Made by a program: the position numbers and the translations under genes. Below are positions 25,032-32,844 of a stretch of 64,000 bases of DNA, piece by piece. The notes below the pieces were generated by a model. That model made no database searches. It was not told where the DNA came from and saw only the letters and a program-made list of their open reading frames with translations. This DNA is from Panonychus citri (Eukaryota > Arthropoda > Arachnida > Trombidiformes > Tetranychidae), in NCBI RefSeq assembly GCF_014898815.1, contig NW_026515523.1, positions 248,001-312,000 of the forward strand, in the 5' to 3' direction. Position 1 is the first letter of the stretch. Every line of letters starts with the position of its first letter.

Positions 25032-25503
25032 ATATGACATTGTTAATGTAGTTTCACTGTGGAACATCGGTCCAATACAAATTAATGTGGATAATTCAAA
25101 GAGAAAGAAACGGTTCAATGCAGAGGTTGTAAGAAGAAAGGAAGGTGTCTTCTTAGTCTTTGCATCGGGAAAAGTGACAGCCACAGGATTCAAGAACATA
25201 AATGGAGCTGGTTCATGTTTACAAGAGATATACCCTGAGAGGTCTGTTGTTTTTGTTAAGGTTGTTAACATCACGGCCCACAGTTTTCTTCCCTATTCAT
25301 TTGACACCCGTGCCATGATAGCCAATTATCAAGATACAACATATGAGCCTGAGATTTATCCAGCGGTATACATCAAAACGGAGAAGGTGACATTAATTTA
25401 TTACACCACTGGTTCAGTGATAATAACAGGAGCCAAAGAACAAGATGAGATTGATACAGCGTTAACTATGTTTGTCAATCGAACGTCATTGACCCGCATT
25501 TAA
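24994..25503 (+). CDS. TATA-binding protein (TBP) homologue encoded in the left TIR
   Basis: At 169 aa it is the size of a bare TBP core. Residues about 15-85 and 86-165 are the two TBP repeats. Diagnostic stretches are FNAEVVRRK followed by VFASGKVTATG in the first, and YEPEIYPAVYI followed by YYTTGSVIITGAKEQDEI in the second. These align with the TBP saddle core, where phenylalanine pairs insert into the TATA box. Here the N-terminal pair is conserved (Phe41, Phe56) and the C-terminal pair is tyrosine (Tyr122, Tyr137). The first helices are shortened compared with cellular TBP. Known family role: binding and bending TATA promoters to recruit TFIIB and polymerase. By inference it serves the element's own TATA boxes. 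Confidence 0.87.
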   Translation: MATSKNQGSSSLKYDIVNVVSLWNIGPIQINVDNSKRKKRFNAEVVRRKEGVFLVFASGKVTATGFKNINGAGSCLQEIYPERSVVFVKVVNITAHSFLPYSFDTRAMIANYQDTTYEPEIYPAVYIKTEKVTLIYYTTGSVIITGAKEQDEIDTALTMFVNRTSLTRI

Positions 25504-25814
25504 CATTTCTGAAACATCTCATATACATTGAAACTGACATCTCTGGAACAGATTATCATTAATATACATTTCTAACACACATAAATTTGACATCTCTGTA
25601 ACAAGAGTCTGTATATGAACATGACATCTCTAAAACAATAAATCTCTTAAACATTAAATCTCTGAAACATTACATCTCTAACTCAATCTATTGCACATGC
25701 GTCGAGTCAAGTCAAATAGTATATAAACGGAGTGAATCTTGAGGAAAATCATCAGTTTTCCTTCACCTTCACTAGAGTTACTTTCACCGGTCTCCAAGTT
25801 TTGTTGTGTTCAAT
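25504..25814. other. Spacer with degenerate subterminal repeats
   Basis: It holds copies of ACATCTCTGAAACA-type motifs like those in the TIR, then the promoter of the next gene. Confidence 0.55.
25720..25727 (+). promoter_or_regulatory. TATA box before the PC4-like gene
   Basis: TATATAAA, 95 bp upstream of the ATG at 25815. It belongs to the series of TATATAA(G/A) boxes in this element. Confidence 0.65.
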
Positions 25815-26408
25815 ATGGAAAAAAGAATGAAGTTTTTCACTATCTGGAAATTAGGTGTAACCCTTCGGATAATGTTCACTGATAAGGTCCGTCGAGTCGA
25901 TATACGGTCATTCAACAAGGGTAATAAATGTGGTGTGAGTCTAACAGCCTCCGAGTTAAGACTAGCTTTCTACCATGCTGAGTTCTACAATGAAGACTCT
26001 CAAGGTCTCAACTACTTTGATTTAAAGATTGAAAAGGATGGTCCCAAGACATTTAAAATCAGTAAAGGAGGTAAACCTGGTATCGTGTTATCAACTGGCC
26101 ACTTCGATTACTGGAGACCGCTACTTCTCGCCATGGTATACTTAATCTCCGAAAAAGAATTAGCAATCCAACAACTACTTGATCTCAAGTATTTATCATC
26201 TAAGATATCGATTCAAGATTTGGTTAGACGACGATGGAGTGATCTCACCGAGGATGAATATGTTCCAGAGGTGTCTTTTCTACATGATCTTGGTATCATT
26301 GAGCCAGAAATGTATAAACAGTGTAAAATTGATTGGGAAGCACTTAACTCATTTTATAAATCAGATCCACTTGTATTTGAGTCTCTCGCCAAGTTCATGT
26401 ATATATAA
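25815..26408 (+). CDS. Polinton accessory protein, possibly with PC4-like repeats
   Basis: 197 aa from the first true ATG (25815). Residues about 10-55 contain two beta-type strands, then VDIRSFNKGNKCGVSLTASE and a helix. The layout resembles the transcriptional coactivator PC4/Sub1 core: strands, a GxSLT turn, then a helix. Residues about 70-115 repeat the pattern more weakly (FKISKGGKPGIVLSTGHFDY), suggesting an internal duplication. Known PC4 role: single-stranded DNA binding and transcription or replication support. The C-terminal half is helical and unrecognised. The PC4 assignment rests on pattern only and could be wrong; the gene itself is well supported (own TATA box, uninterrupted). 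It lies directly downstream of the TBP-like gene. Confidence 0.75.
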   Translation: MEKRMKFFTIWKLGVTLRIMFTDKVRRVDIRSFNKGNKCGVSLTASELRLAFYHAEFYNEDSQGLNYFDLKIEKDGPKTFKISKGGKPGIVLSTGHFDYWRPLLLAMVYLISEKELAIQQLLDLKYLSSKISIQDLVRRRWSDLTEDEYVPEVSFLHDLGIIEPEMYKQCKIDWEALNSFYKSDPLVFESLAKFMYI

Positions 26409-26409
26409 G
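26402..26409 (+). promoter_or_regulatory. TATATAAG box containing the stop codon of the PC4-like gene
   Basis: The TAA of the upstream gene lies inside the box. The next Met downstream at a sensible distance is 26464, which is why I prefer that start for the following gene. Confidence 0.55.
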
Positions 26410-26463
26410 ATGAGACAAAACAGTGTTAACCATCATTTTGATTTCAACCTTCATCAAGTAAAC

Positions 26464-26970
26464 ATGGACCATATTTGTGCTTATTTCGACACCCAAGGAT
26501 TCTATATCAACAACCTTTACCATCCTGCTGAAGTTGCCTTGTTAGCTGATGGCTGTCTCATCCACCTTAAAGTTCGCAAGGGTTGTGATTGTTCTCTCTC
26601 TCAAGATGAAAAAAACCAAGCCAAGTATCTCACCACTTATCTTCACGGACTCGAGATCAATAATGAAGGAGTTTCTTCTCAAGAGATGAAAGAGATAATC
26701 GTAAAGTACTTCAGAGCCAGTCGGAAAAATGGATACGTCTTGGCAGCATGTAAGTCAAAGCAAGCGGAAGAGTTATTGGACTGGATGGATATTCCTTTTG
26801 TCAACATAAACAACTTGTATGGAGCCTCGTTTAAATCAATCGATGATGATAGAAAACCATGTATTAACCATAAGAAAAATGCCATGAAATATAAATGTTC
26901 TCACTCAATTGTTCAAGATATGTACACTTATATGAAAAAGTATAAGAATGGAATTGATGTAATTGATTAA
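26464..26970 (+). CDS. Conserved Polinton-associated protein, possible nuclease-like fold
   Basis: 168 aa from Met 26464; an earlier in-frame ATG at 26410 would add 18 residues but lies only one base after the TATA box. The N-terminus (CAYFDTQGFYINNLYHPAEVAL) resembles a family of uncharacterised arthropod proteins with a D-x-QGF...E-x-A start. Those look like RNase H/DEDD-type folds; this comparison is from memory of the pattern and is not proof. The C-terminal part has a Cys/His set (C-x2-H, then C-x-H). Catalytic activity is inference only. It lies between the PC4-like gene and the packaging ATPase. Confidence 0.7.
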   Translation: MDHICAYFDTQGFYINNLYHPAEVALLADGCLIHLKVRKGCDCSLSQDEKNQAKYLTTYLHGLEINNEGVSSQEMKEIIVKYFRASRKNGYVLAACKSKQAEELLDWMDIPFVNINNLYGASFKSIDDDRKPCINHKKNAMKYKCSHSIVQDMYTYMKKYKNGIDVID

Positions 26971-27015
26971 CTTTTTTTGTTTAAGAAAACCATTAAATAA
27001 TTTTCACATTAAACC

Positions 27016-27648
27016 ATGTTTACCTTTAACGTTTATTTACATCATCCTTTTACCATGTTGGTAGCGGGACCAACTGGTTGCGGTAAAACCTACTCAAGCA
27101 AGAGACTTCTTGATAATGTAAGTAAATATTGTTTACCAGAGCCTATGAGAGTAACTTACTTTATGGAGAGTACCAAAGCATCTTCGGTCTGATGTCAAAC
27201 GTTAACTCCATCCAAGGCTCCTGAGAACATGATATCCAAGTTTGATGGTGTTCAACCAGAGTGGGTTATAATTGACGATCTAATGTTAAGAGCTGACAAA
27301 CTCAAAAGTTATAAGTGAGTTGTTTACAAAGGTTCACATCACCGTAACCTATCAGTGATACTACTTGTGCAGAACTTCTTCACTCGGGGTAAAGAGAGTA
27401 GAAACATATCACTTAATGCACAGTATCTTGTATTATTTAAGAATCCACGAGATCAGTCAATTATTTCTTCTATTGGTCGACAGATGTTACCGGGTAAGAC
27501 ATCAAAGTTACAGGCAATTTACGAAGATGCCACGAAGAAACCCTACTCTTACCTCTTTATTGACCTAAAGCCTGAGACATCAGCAGAGACAAGGTTCCTC
27601 GGTAATGTTCTCGACGAGGAACCATACATAACATCATACATAGTATAA
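27016..27648 (+). pseudogene. Polinton packaging ATPase (FtsK/HerA-A32 type) with two in-frame TGA codons
   Basis: One reading frame runs from ATG 27016 to TAA 27648 (210 codons) but is interrupted by TGA at 27190-27192 and 27316-27318. Walker A is GPTGCGKT near residue 23. A Walker B-type segment, WVIIDDLM, follows. The C-terminal part has the family-typical SLNAQYLVLFKNPRDQ. Known role: pumping the genome into preformed capsids. Both stops are the same codon and there is no frameshift, so each could be a C-to-T change from CGA. TGA is used as a real stop elsewhere in the element (integrase end), which argues against recoding. Confidence 0.88.
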
Positions 27649-27649
27649 G
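27644..27649 (+). promoter_or_regulatory. TATAAG box overlapping the ATPase stop codon
   Basis: GTATAAGAAAGG: the ATPase TAA is inside the box, 34 bp before the next ATG (27678). Confidence 0.55.
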
Positions 27650-27677
27650 AAAGGTGTTATCATCATAAGTAACAATC

Positions 27678-28019
27678 ATGACAGTCAAGCAAGCAATCAA
27701 GTATTACCCTTGCCTACAAGCACTGGCGAAAGCCAAGAGTGTTAAGGAGAGGAAGAAGATCTTATCAAGCTCCCCTAAATGTATTTACAATGTTCTTGTG
27801 GACATAGTCAAACAGATACTTGGTGGGACAATACCCGTTAAACCAAGTTATAAGGCCAAGTTAAAAAGGTATAAGAATGTCTTCCGTAAGTTAGCTGGAA
27901 AGTTGAAGAGTCCGAATAAGAGACACATCATCAACCAAGCAGGAGGCTTTTTACCACTGTTGATTAAACCTGCTCTTACAATATTAGCAACAATAGCCGC
28001 AAACAAACTTATGCAATGA
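27678..28019 (+). CDS. Small basic Polinton protein, probable virion core component (pX-like)
   Basis: 113 aa, strongly basic in the middle, ending with a conserved GGFLPLLIKPAL-type hydrophobic segment. This is the pattern of the small basic protein widespread in animal Polintons and compared with adenovirus core protein pX in adintoviruses. Likely role: DNA condensation or membrane interaction in the virion (inference). It has its own TATAAG box upstream. Its stop overlaps the next start as ATGA (28016-28019). Confidence 0.75.
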   Translation: MTVKQAIKYYPCLQALAKAKSVKERKKILSSSPKCIYNVLVDIVKQILGGTIPVKPSYKAKLKRYKNVFRKLAGKLKSPNKRHIINQAGGFLPLLIKPALTILATIAANKLMQ

Positions 28020-28699
28020 ATACAGTAACGAGAATGTACCTCGTGAGTGAGGATCAATACAAGAGAAATGTATTGAGACCTAGTATGACAAGAAAAATTT
28101 TGAATAAAAATTTACCAACAGAGACTAAAGTGAAATTTATAAACAATATGATGGCTCGAGCTAGTGATAGGTACTTGGACCCTGTTGAGTATTATAATCA
28201 ACCTGAAGAGTCTACACAAGAAGAGGAATATGATACTGCAGCAACAGAGCCTTCATCAATAGATGAGACTAAACAGGAAGAGAGTGAAGAACCTATGGAT
28301 ACTACGATTAAGGAAACTCTGCCAATGACAAGTACACCAGCAGCTAGTAAATATTATTCAACAAGTAGAGTAATTACACCAACATCATCACAGAAAAAGA
28401 AACAGAAAAAACAATTAGAGTTAGTACTGAGAAGTATCAAAGGTCTTGTAGGAGAGAATGATGTGATTCTTGGCCCGGACAAGAAACCAGTTCACAACAG
28501 TAATGTTAAAAAGATTGTCGAGCATTTAAGAAAACAACAGACAAAAGCAAGAGCACCTAACGGATATTATCAGGTTATACATTCACTGTTGATGAGCGAG
28601 ACAGATGCCACAAAACTAATTCATAATAAACAGGCACTGACAGCTCTTGAAGTACAGAAATCATTCCCTTCATCATGGCAACAACTAACAAAAAGTTAA
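28016..28699 (+). CDS. Conserved Polinton structural-type protein of unknown function
   Basis: 227 aa. The N-terminal 60 residues are basic/helical (YLVSEDQYKRNVLRPSM). Residues 60-110 are acidic and low-complexity. The C-terminal 90 residues form a globular part with K-G-L-V-G-x-N-D-V-I and PNGYYQVIHSLL. Proteins of this organisation lie next to the integrase in other animal Polintons, but I know of no assigned function. It overlaps the preceding gene by 4 nt (ATGA) and the integrase by 25 nt, suggesting translation from one polycistronic or leaky-scanned message. Confidence 0.75.
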   Translation: MNTVTRMYLVSEDQYKRNVLRPSMTRKILNKNLPTETKVKFINNMMARASDRYLDPVEYYNQPEESTQEEEYDTAATEPSSIDETKQEESEEPMDTTIKETLPMTSTPAASKYYSTSRVITPTSSQKKKQKKQLELVLRSIKGLVGENDVILGPDKKPVHNSNVKKIVEHLRKQQTKARAPNGYYQVIHSLLMSETDATKLIHNKQALTALEVQKSFPSSWQQLTKS

Positions 28700-29757
28700 A
28701 AGAAATTTATTTCGATCCTAAATCTCCTGGTTCATTTGGAAGTGTAAGAAAGTTATACTTTGAAGCCAAGAAAGAAATCCCTGATTTAAAGTACAAAGAT
28801 GTAGAGAGATGGCTATTCAAACAAGATACATATTCACTGTTCAGACAACCAAATAACAAGTTCCCAAGATTACCAATTTTGGTAGATAAAATTGATGAAC
28901 AGTGGCAAGGAGACTTGATGGACATGTCATGGGTAACAAGAGAGAATAATAATAACAAGTACATACTTGTTTTGATTGATTGTTTGAGTCGATATGCCTG
29001 GTCAATACCAGTTAAAGACAAATCAGCAAAGACAATGATAGAATCAATCAAGTATGTGTTTGAAAAGTCAAGAAGAAAACCTGATAAATTACAAACTGAC
29101 CAAGGTAAAGAGTTTGTCAACACTCACTTGAGAACCTTCCTCTCAACTCACAAAGTTAATCATTTCACGGCTACTGATGGAACAATAAAATGCGCTATTG
29201 TCGAGAGGTTCAACAGGACATTGAGAAGTCGTATATACAGGTACTTCAATGCAGAAGAAACTAGAAGATATATTGATGTTTTGGATGACCTGATGAAAGC
29301 TTACAACTCATCATATCACAGAACAATTAAAATGTCACCGCAAGAAGCATTAAGAGACCCAGATACAGCCAAAAGTAATATTTTCAAGGGACAGAGATAC
29401 AACACTTCAAAACAGAAACCGTTTAAATTAGGTGATGAAGTAAGAATAACAGCGAAGAAGTCAGTATTTGAAAAGGGATCAACTGAAAAGTGGAAGGAAG
29501 AAGTATTTAAAATAGCTAAAGTTAAACATACACCACAAGGATATGTTTACCGTCTTGTTGACTGGGGAGATGAACCAATCACATCAATATTTTATCATGA
29601 CGAACTGTTTCCTGCCAAGTACCCTGAGTTGTATAAGACTATTGTGTTGAAGACAAGAGTTAATCCAAAGACAAGGAAAAAAGAATACTTTGTAAAGTAC
29701 AGAGGATATCCTGATAAGTTTAATACTTGGGTTGATCATGTCGATAATGTCAAATGA
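28675..29757 (+). CDS. Polinton integrase with C-terminal chromodomain
   Basis: 360 aa, intact. An N-terminal helical domain (residues 1-75) is followed by an rve/RNase H-fold core with catalytic Asp80 (QGDLMDMS), Asp142 (QTDQGKEF) and Glu177 (IVERFNRTL). The last two are 35 residues apart, the D,D35E spacing. The C-terminus has a chromodomain (KKEYFVKYRGYPDKFNTWV, about residues 318-357). Known role: cutting and joining element ends, giving 6-bp duplications as seen at this insertion. The family includes the transposon-derived C. elegans protein F54H12.3. It overlaps both neighbouring genes. Confidence 0.95.
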   Translation: MATTNKKLKEIYFDPKSPGSFGSVRKLYFEAKKEIPDLKYKDVERWLFKQDTYSLFRQPNNKFPRLPILVDKIDEQWQGDLMDMSWVTRENNNNKYILVLIDCLSRYAWSIPVKDKSAKTMIESIKYVFEKSRRKPDKLQTDQGKEFVNTHLRTFLSTHKVNHFTATDGTIKCAIVERFNRTLRSRIYRYFNAEETRRYIDVLDDLMKAYNSSYHRTIKMSPQEALRDPDTAKSNIFKGQRYNTSKQKPFKLGDEVRITAKKSVFEKGSTEKWKEEVFKIAKVKHTPQGYVYRLVDWGDEPITSIFYHDELFPAKYPELYKTIVLKTRVNPKTRKKEYFVKYRGYPDKFNTWVDHVDNVK

Positions 29758-30580
29758 GTTTGTTGTTGATGTCATATCGAATGCAAGTATGGACATTTAT
29801 AAAAACAATACTTTATCAGAGTTTACTAATCGTTTACCTCAAAAGTTACAACTTGATGGGGAATGGTTAGTAGCTGTACAAGAGATAATATACCCTCTAG
29901 CACATAAAGGAAATAAACGAAGTATCAAGTATAAATTTAACCTTGGTGAAAGAACATACAAGTTTGATTATTTAGAAACTGAAAAAAGTGATAAACTAAT
30001 TGGAGAGATCAACTCTAGTATGAAATCATCTTATCGGAGCGAATATCCAAGTTTGAAACCTGATGAGTTACAACCACCTGTTTTCTCACTGGTTAAAGTG
30101 ATTGATGAGGGAAAAGAGAAAGAAAAGATTATGTTGAAGTTAGGACGACCACCGAACTCAATTAATTATATTTACCCTTTGTGGAATGATCTCTCTTTCA
30201 TGAGAATCCTCGGCTTTGATGGGTACTCATACAGAAAGAAGGTAATGGAAGCAGTTAAAGATAAGTCATTCTCACTCACGGCTCAATACCAACCTGATAT
30301 CGGACCCAAGGCCCATCTAGTGTTCATTTGTACTGACATCATACATGAACACTTAGTTGGGGATACGAATGCACGAGTACTAAGAGTCATACCTCTCAAC
30401 AAGAATATTGTAGACACATTACATCACATCACTTTCACAACACCTTACTATTACCCAGTCAGAAAAAATACAATCGATGAAATAAGTATAAGAATTGTTG
30501 ATGAAGGTGGTGACAATATCAAGTTCAAGTCAGGAAGGGTTTTCTTGAGTTTACATTTTAAACGTAAAGAGACTGTATAA
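29747..30580 (+). CDS. Polinton penton-like minor capsid protein
   Basis: About 277 aa from ATG 29747 (another in-frame ATG lies at 29738), overlapping the end of the integrase gene. The N-terminus has the pattern S-N-A-S-M-D-I-Y-K-N-N-T-L-S-E-F, then LDGEWLVAVQEIIYP. This is very typical of the single jelly-roll minor capsid protein of animal Polintons. Known role: pentameric vertex protein. It is intact, and its stop lies inside a TATAAG box that precedes the next gene. Confidence 0.85.
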   Translation: MSNEFVVDVISNASMDIYKNNTLSEFTNRLPQKLQLDGEWLVAVQEIIYPLAHKGNKRSIKYKFNLGERTYKFDYLETEKSDKLIGEINSSMKSSYRSEYPSLKPDELQPPVFSLVKVIDEGKEKEKIMLKLGRPPNSINYIYPLWNDLSFMRILGFDGYSYRKKVMEAVKDKSFSLTAQYQPDIGPKAHLVFICTDIIHEHLVGDTNARVLRVIPLNKNIVDTLHHITFTTPYYYPVRKNTIDEISIRIVDEGGDNIKFKSGRVFLSLHFKRKETV

Positions 30581-30581
30581 G
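30576..30581 (+). promoter_or_regulatory. TATAAG box overlapping the penton stop codon
   Basis: GTATAAGAAAT; 41 bp before the ATG at 30617. It is the third case in this element of a stop codon embedded in such a box. Confidence 0.55.
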
Positions 30582-30616
30582 AAATTTAACATATCAAAGT
30601 GAAATAAAAGCTAAAG

Positions 30617-31012
30617 ATGAACCGTAAAGTATACTGTTCATGTGACAGTGATTTCTCACATCATTATCAACAACAAGCAGGTGGAGTATCTGACATAACA
30701 GTATTTAGAGGACAACCTTATCAGAGAGGATACGGGTTTGGATCAGTATTCAGAAGGTTCGGGATCCCAATCTTGAAATTTCTGGGCAAACAATTAGTAA
30801 GAACAGGGATAAATATTGGTAATGATTACTTACAAGGGAACAACTTACGTACATCATTTAAAACACATGGGAAACAAGGTATAAGAACTTCAGCTAAAGA
30901 AGGTTTAAAAAAATTAAACGAGTTACTAGACCAATCTGGTAGTGGTATAAGAAAACGAAGTGTTAAGCAAAGAAAAGCTTTGAAGAGGCTTAAACGTGAC
31001 ATATTTTCATAA
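30617..31012 (+). CDS. Small Polinton virion protein (pVI-like amphipathic type)
   Basis: 131 aa. A Gly/Arg/Phe-rich stretch (RGYGFGSVFRRFG) is followed by amphipathic helices (ILKFLGKQLVRTGINIGND) and a basic C-terminus. This matches a small capsid-associated protein found beside the major capsid gene in Polintons, by analogy with the adenovirus membrane-lytic protein VI. Function is inference. Its stop overlaps the capsid start as TAATG (31010-31014). Confidence 0.7.
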   Translation: MNRKVYCSCDSDFSHHYQQQAGGVSDITVFRGQPYQRGYGFGSVFRRFGIPILKFLGKQLVRTGINIGNDYLQGNNLRTSFKTHGKQGIRTSAKEGLKKLNELLDQSGSGIRKRSVKQRKALKRLKRDIFS

Positions 31013-32250
31013 TGGAGTACCTACATGAGTCATCAATGCCTGCAAGTAAATCCGAGCTGCAAGTGTTTTCAATACCACCAACTCAAACTGCAATTGAAAG
31101 TAGTTATGAAGTGGAGTACCGTCCTAGTGCGAGTCTTGAATCTAATAACTTTTATGAGATTAATATTCCTGCGAGTGAAGACTTTACAGACATGGCAGCT
31201 ACCATGCTTCATATTCATCTTGTTGTTACGACAAAAGATAATAAACCTCTTACAGAAACAAGTAAAATCAAAGCTGTTCAAAACTTTGGCAATGCATTGT
31301 TTGAACAAATTGATGTGGCAATTGGATCAGTCAATACTGTTCAAGCTAACAATACATATCATTATCAAGCTTATCTGGAGGATCTCTTCTTCAGACATCC
31401 TAATCAAGTTGACTCTGGTTTTCACGTATCTGAAGACCGATTACAGTCTTCTGTTGATCTTTACTTTAGGTTACATTCTCCATTATGTGAACAGGACAAG
31501 CTTCTAATTAATGGTCTACCATTATCATTCCGTTTCACTAAGAGTCCAGATGGCTTTGCTCTCATCAAGACTGATGCTGCTGATACTAACAACTACAAAA
31601 TCAAGTTTGATCATTTTGCCTTACACATAAAGAGAGTCAAGTTATTCCCTGAAGCTCAAAAGAGTATCATCACTGGTCTCGAAAGGAGTCCAGCAAAGTA
31701 TTTCATCACAAGAAATGATGTCAAGTGTTTCTCAATCCCTTCCGGACAATCTTCTGCCTCATTCGAAAATGTTTATAATGGTGTGATGCCCAGACGTATG
31801 ATTATTGGTCTAGTTAAAGATGCTGCTCAAGAAGAAAGTATCTATCTTGACCCCTTCCAATTCAGACATTTCAATGCAAATTTTGTTTCATTTACTGTTG
31901 ACGGTGTAATGATACCATCGATCCCGTATACACCTAATCACAAGTCCAAACTCTACATGAGAGAGTTTATCAATCTCTACCGTTACTTCAATCAAGATGA
32001 AGGTATCCCTCAACTTAACATCAAGTATGAAGACTATCCTTCCAATTTTGCCTTGTATGCATTTGATCTTTCACCTGATGGATCAATTGGAGCTGAGACT
32101 GGAACTCTATCTCTAATCAAGAGAGGTAATATAAGATTAGATCTTAAGTTTGCTGAGAAGTTGGGATCATCAGTTAAGGTTATTGTTTTCGGACAATTTG
32201 ACAATCTAATCACCATTGATAAGGAACGTAATGTAACATTGGATTACTAA
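31012..32250 (+). CDS. Polinton major capsid protein (double jelly-roll type)
   Basis: 412 aa, intact. The N-terminus has SELQVFSIPPTQTAIESSYE and then a YRP motif. These are hallmark features of a widespread Polinton capsid family that includes the C. elegans transposon-derived protein F54H12.2. The strand-rich body, position beside the penton and protease genes, and length fit a hexon-type double jelly-roll protein, though shorter than many Polinton capsid proteins. The open frame with no break suggests recent activity or selection. It is likely co-transcribed with the upstream 131-aa gene and the protease. Confidence 0.85.
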   Translation: MEYLHESSMPASKSELQVFSIPPTQTAIESSYEVEYRPSASLESNNFYEINIPASEDFTDMAATMLHIHLVVTTKDNKPLTETSKIKAVQNFGNALFEQIDVAIGSVNTVQANNTYHYQAYLEDLFFRHPNQVDSGFHVSEDRLQSSVDLYFRLHSPLCEQDKLLINGLPLSFRFTKSPDGFALIKTDAADTNNYKIKFDHFALHIKRVKLFPEAQKSIITGLERSPAKYFITRNDVKCFSIPSGQSSASFENVYNGVMPRRMIIGLVKDAAQEESIYLDPFQFRHFNANFVSFTVDGVMIPSIPYTPNHKSKLYMREFINLYRYFNQDEGIPQLNIKYEDYPSNFALYAFDLSPDGSIGAETGTLSLIKRGNIRLDLKFAEKLGSSVKVIVFGQFDNLITIDKERNVTLDY

Positions 32251-32252
32251 AG

Positions 32253-32685
32253 ATGTTAACTACCCACGAGATAATGTACCTTCTCCAAGAGGTACCTTGG
32301 TTTGCAGGAGTTTTCCCTCTTGATAGACTACCAGTAACACTTGCAAGGAACAAGTCAATCATAATCAACTTGGATGAAAGTTATAAAGAGGGAAGTCACT
32401 GGGTTTCACCTAGATGATAAAGGAGTTGGCCATTACTTTGATTCATTTGGGCGGCCCCCTGCTGGACATGTACTTACATTCATTGAAAGAGTCTCAAACT
32501 ATTTAATTGTTAATCCTCACAAGTATCAAGGCAATCTCTCCACAGCTTGTGGTTATTTCTGTATTCTTTTTGTACTAGCTTCACAATCAAACTTGAACAA
32601 GTTTTACACGATGTTTCGCGAATGTGAACACATTGAAAATGACACCAAATTGTATAACATGTTCAAAAGTTTTTTAATAAACTAA
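32253..32685 (+). pseudogene. Adenain-like cysteine protease, one frameshift
   Basis: ATG 32253 follows the capsid stop by two bases. The first 50 codons run to a GSHWV motif (catalytic His) and then hit TGA. The frame continues shifted by one from about 32398, with YFDSFG (acidic triad residue) and TACGYFC (nucleophile Cys). The His-Asp/Glu-Cys order is that of adenovirus-type maturation proteases. Known role: capsid maturation cleavage. One short indel separates the two parts, so this may be recent decay or a sequencing error. Confidence 0.87.
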
Positions 32686-32844
32686 TTTTTTTTTTAAACA
32701 AATTAACAAAGTTATTTACATGAGAATCGGTTAATATTAAATAAAACAACAGTAAACAATATGAATAGAAAATCAATAAAAAAAATGAATTAAAAAAATA
32801 ACAAACTAATTTGAAGAAAATAGAAAAAATAAAAAGTACAAAAA

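Larger units (their letters stand above)
24569..25503. repeat. Left terminal inverted repeat
   Basis: This 935-bp arm matches 39388-40450 in reverse. The outermost ~110 bp are identical, the middle differs in the number of ~17-bp repeats, and the inner part (the TBP gene) is clearly more diverged. Homology stops at the TBP stop codon. Confidence 0.93.

Noticed and set aside
27190..27318. TGA recoding (selenocysteine or tryptophan) in the Polinton ATPase
   Set aside because: TGA serves as a normal stop in the integrase and 113-aa genes of the same element, no SECIS-like structure was noticed, and decay from CGA is simpler.
31025..31507. Second frame inside the capsid gene
   Set aside because: Shadow frame; no conserved pattern and the capsid frame is intact.
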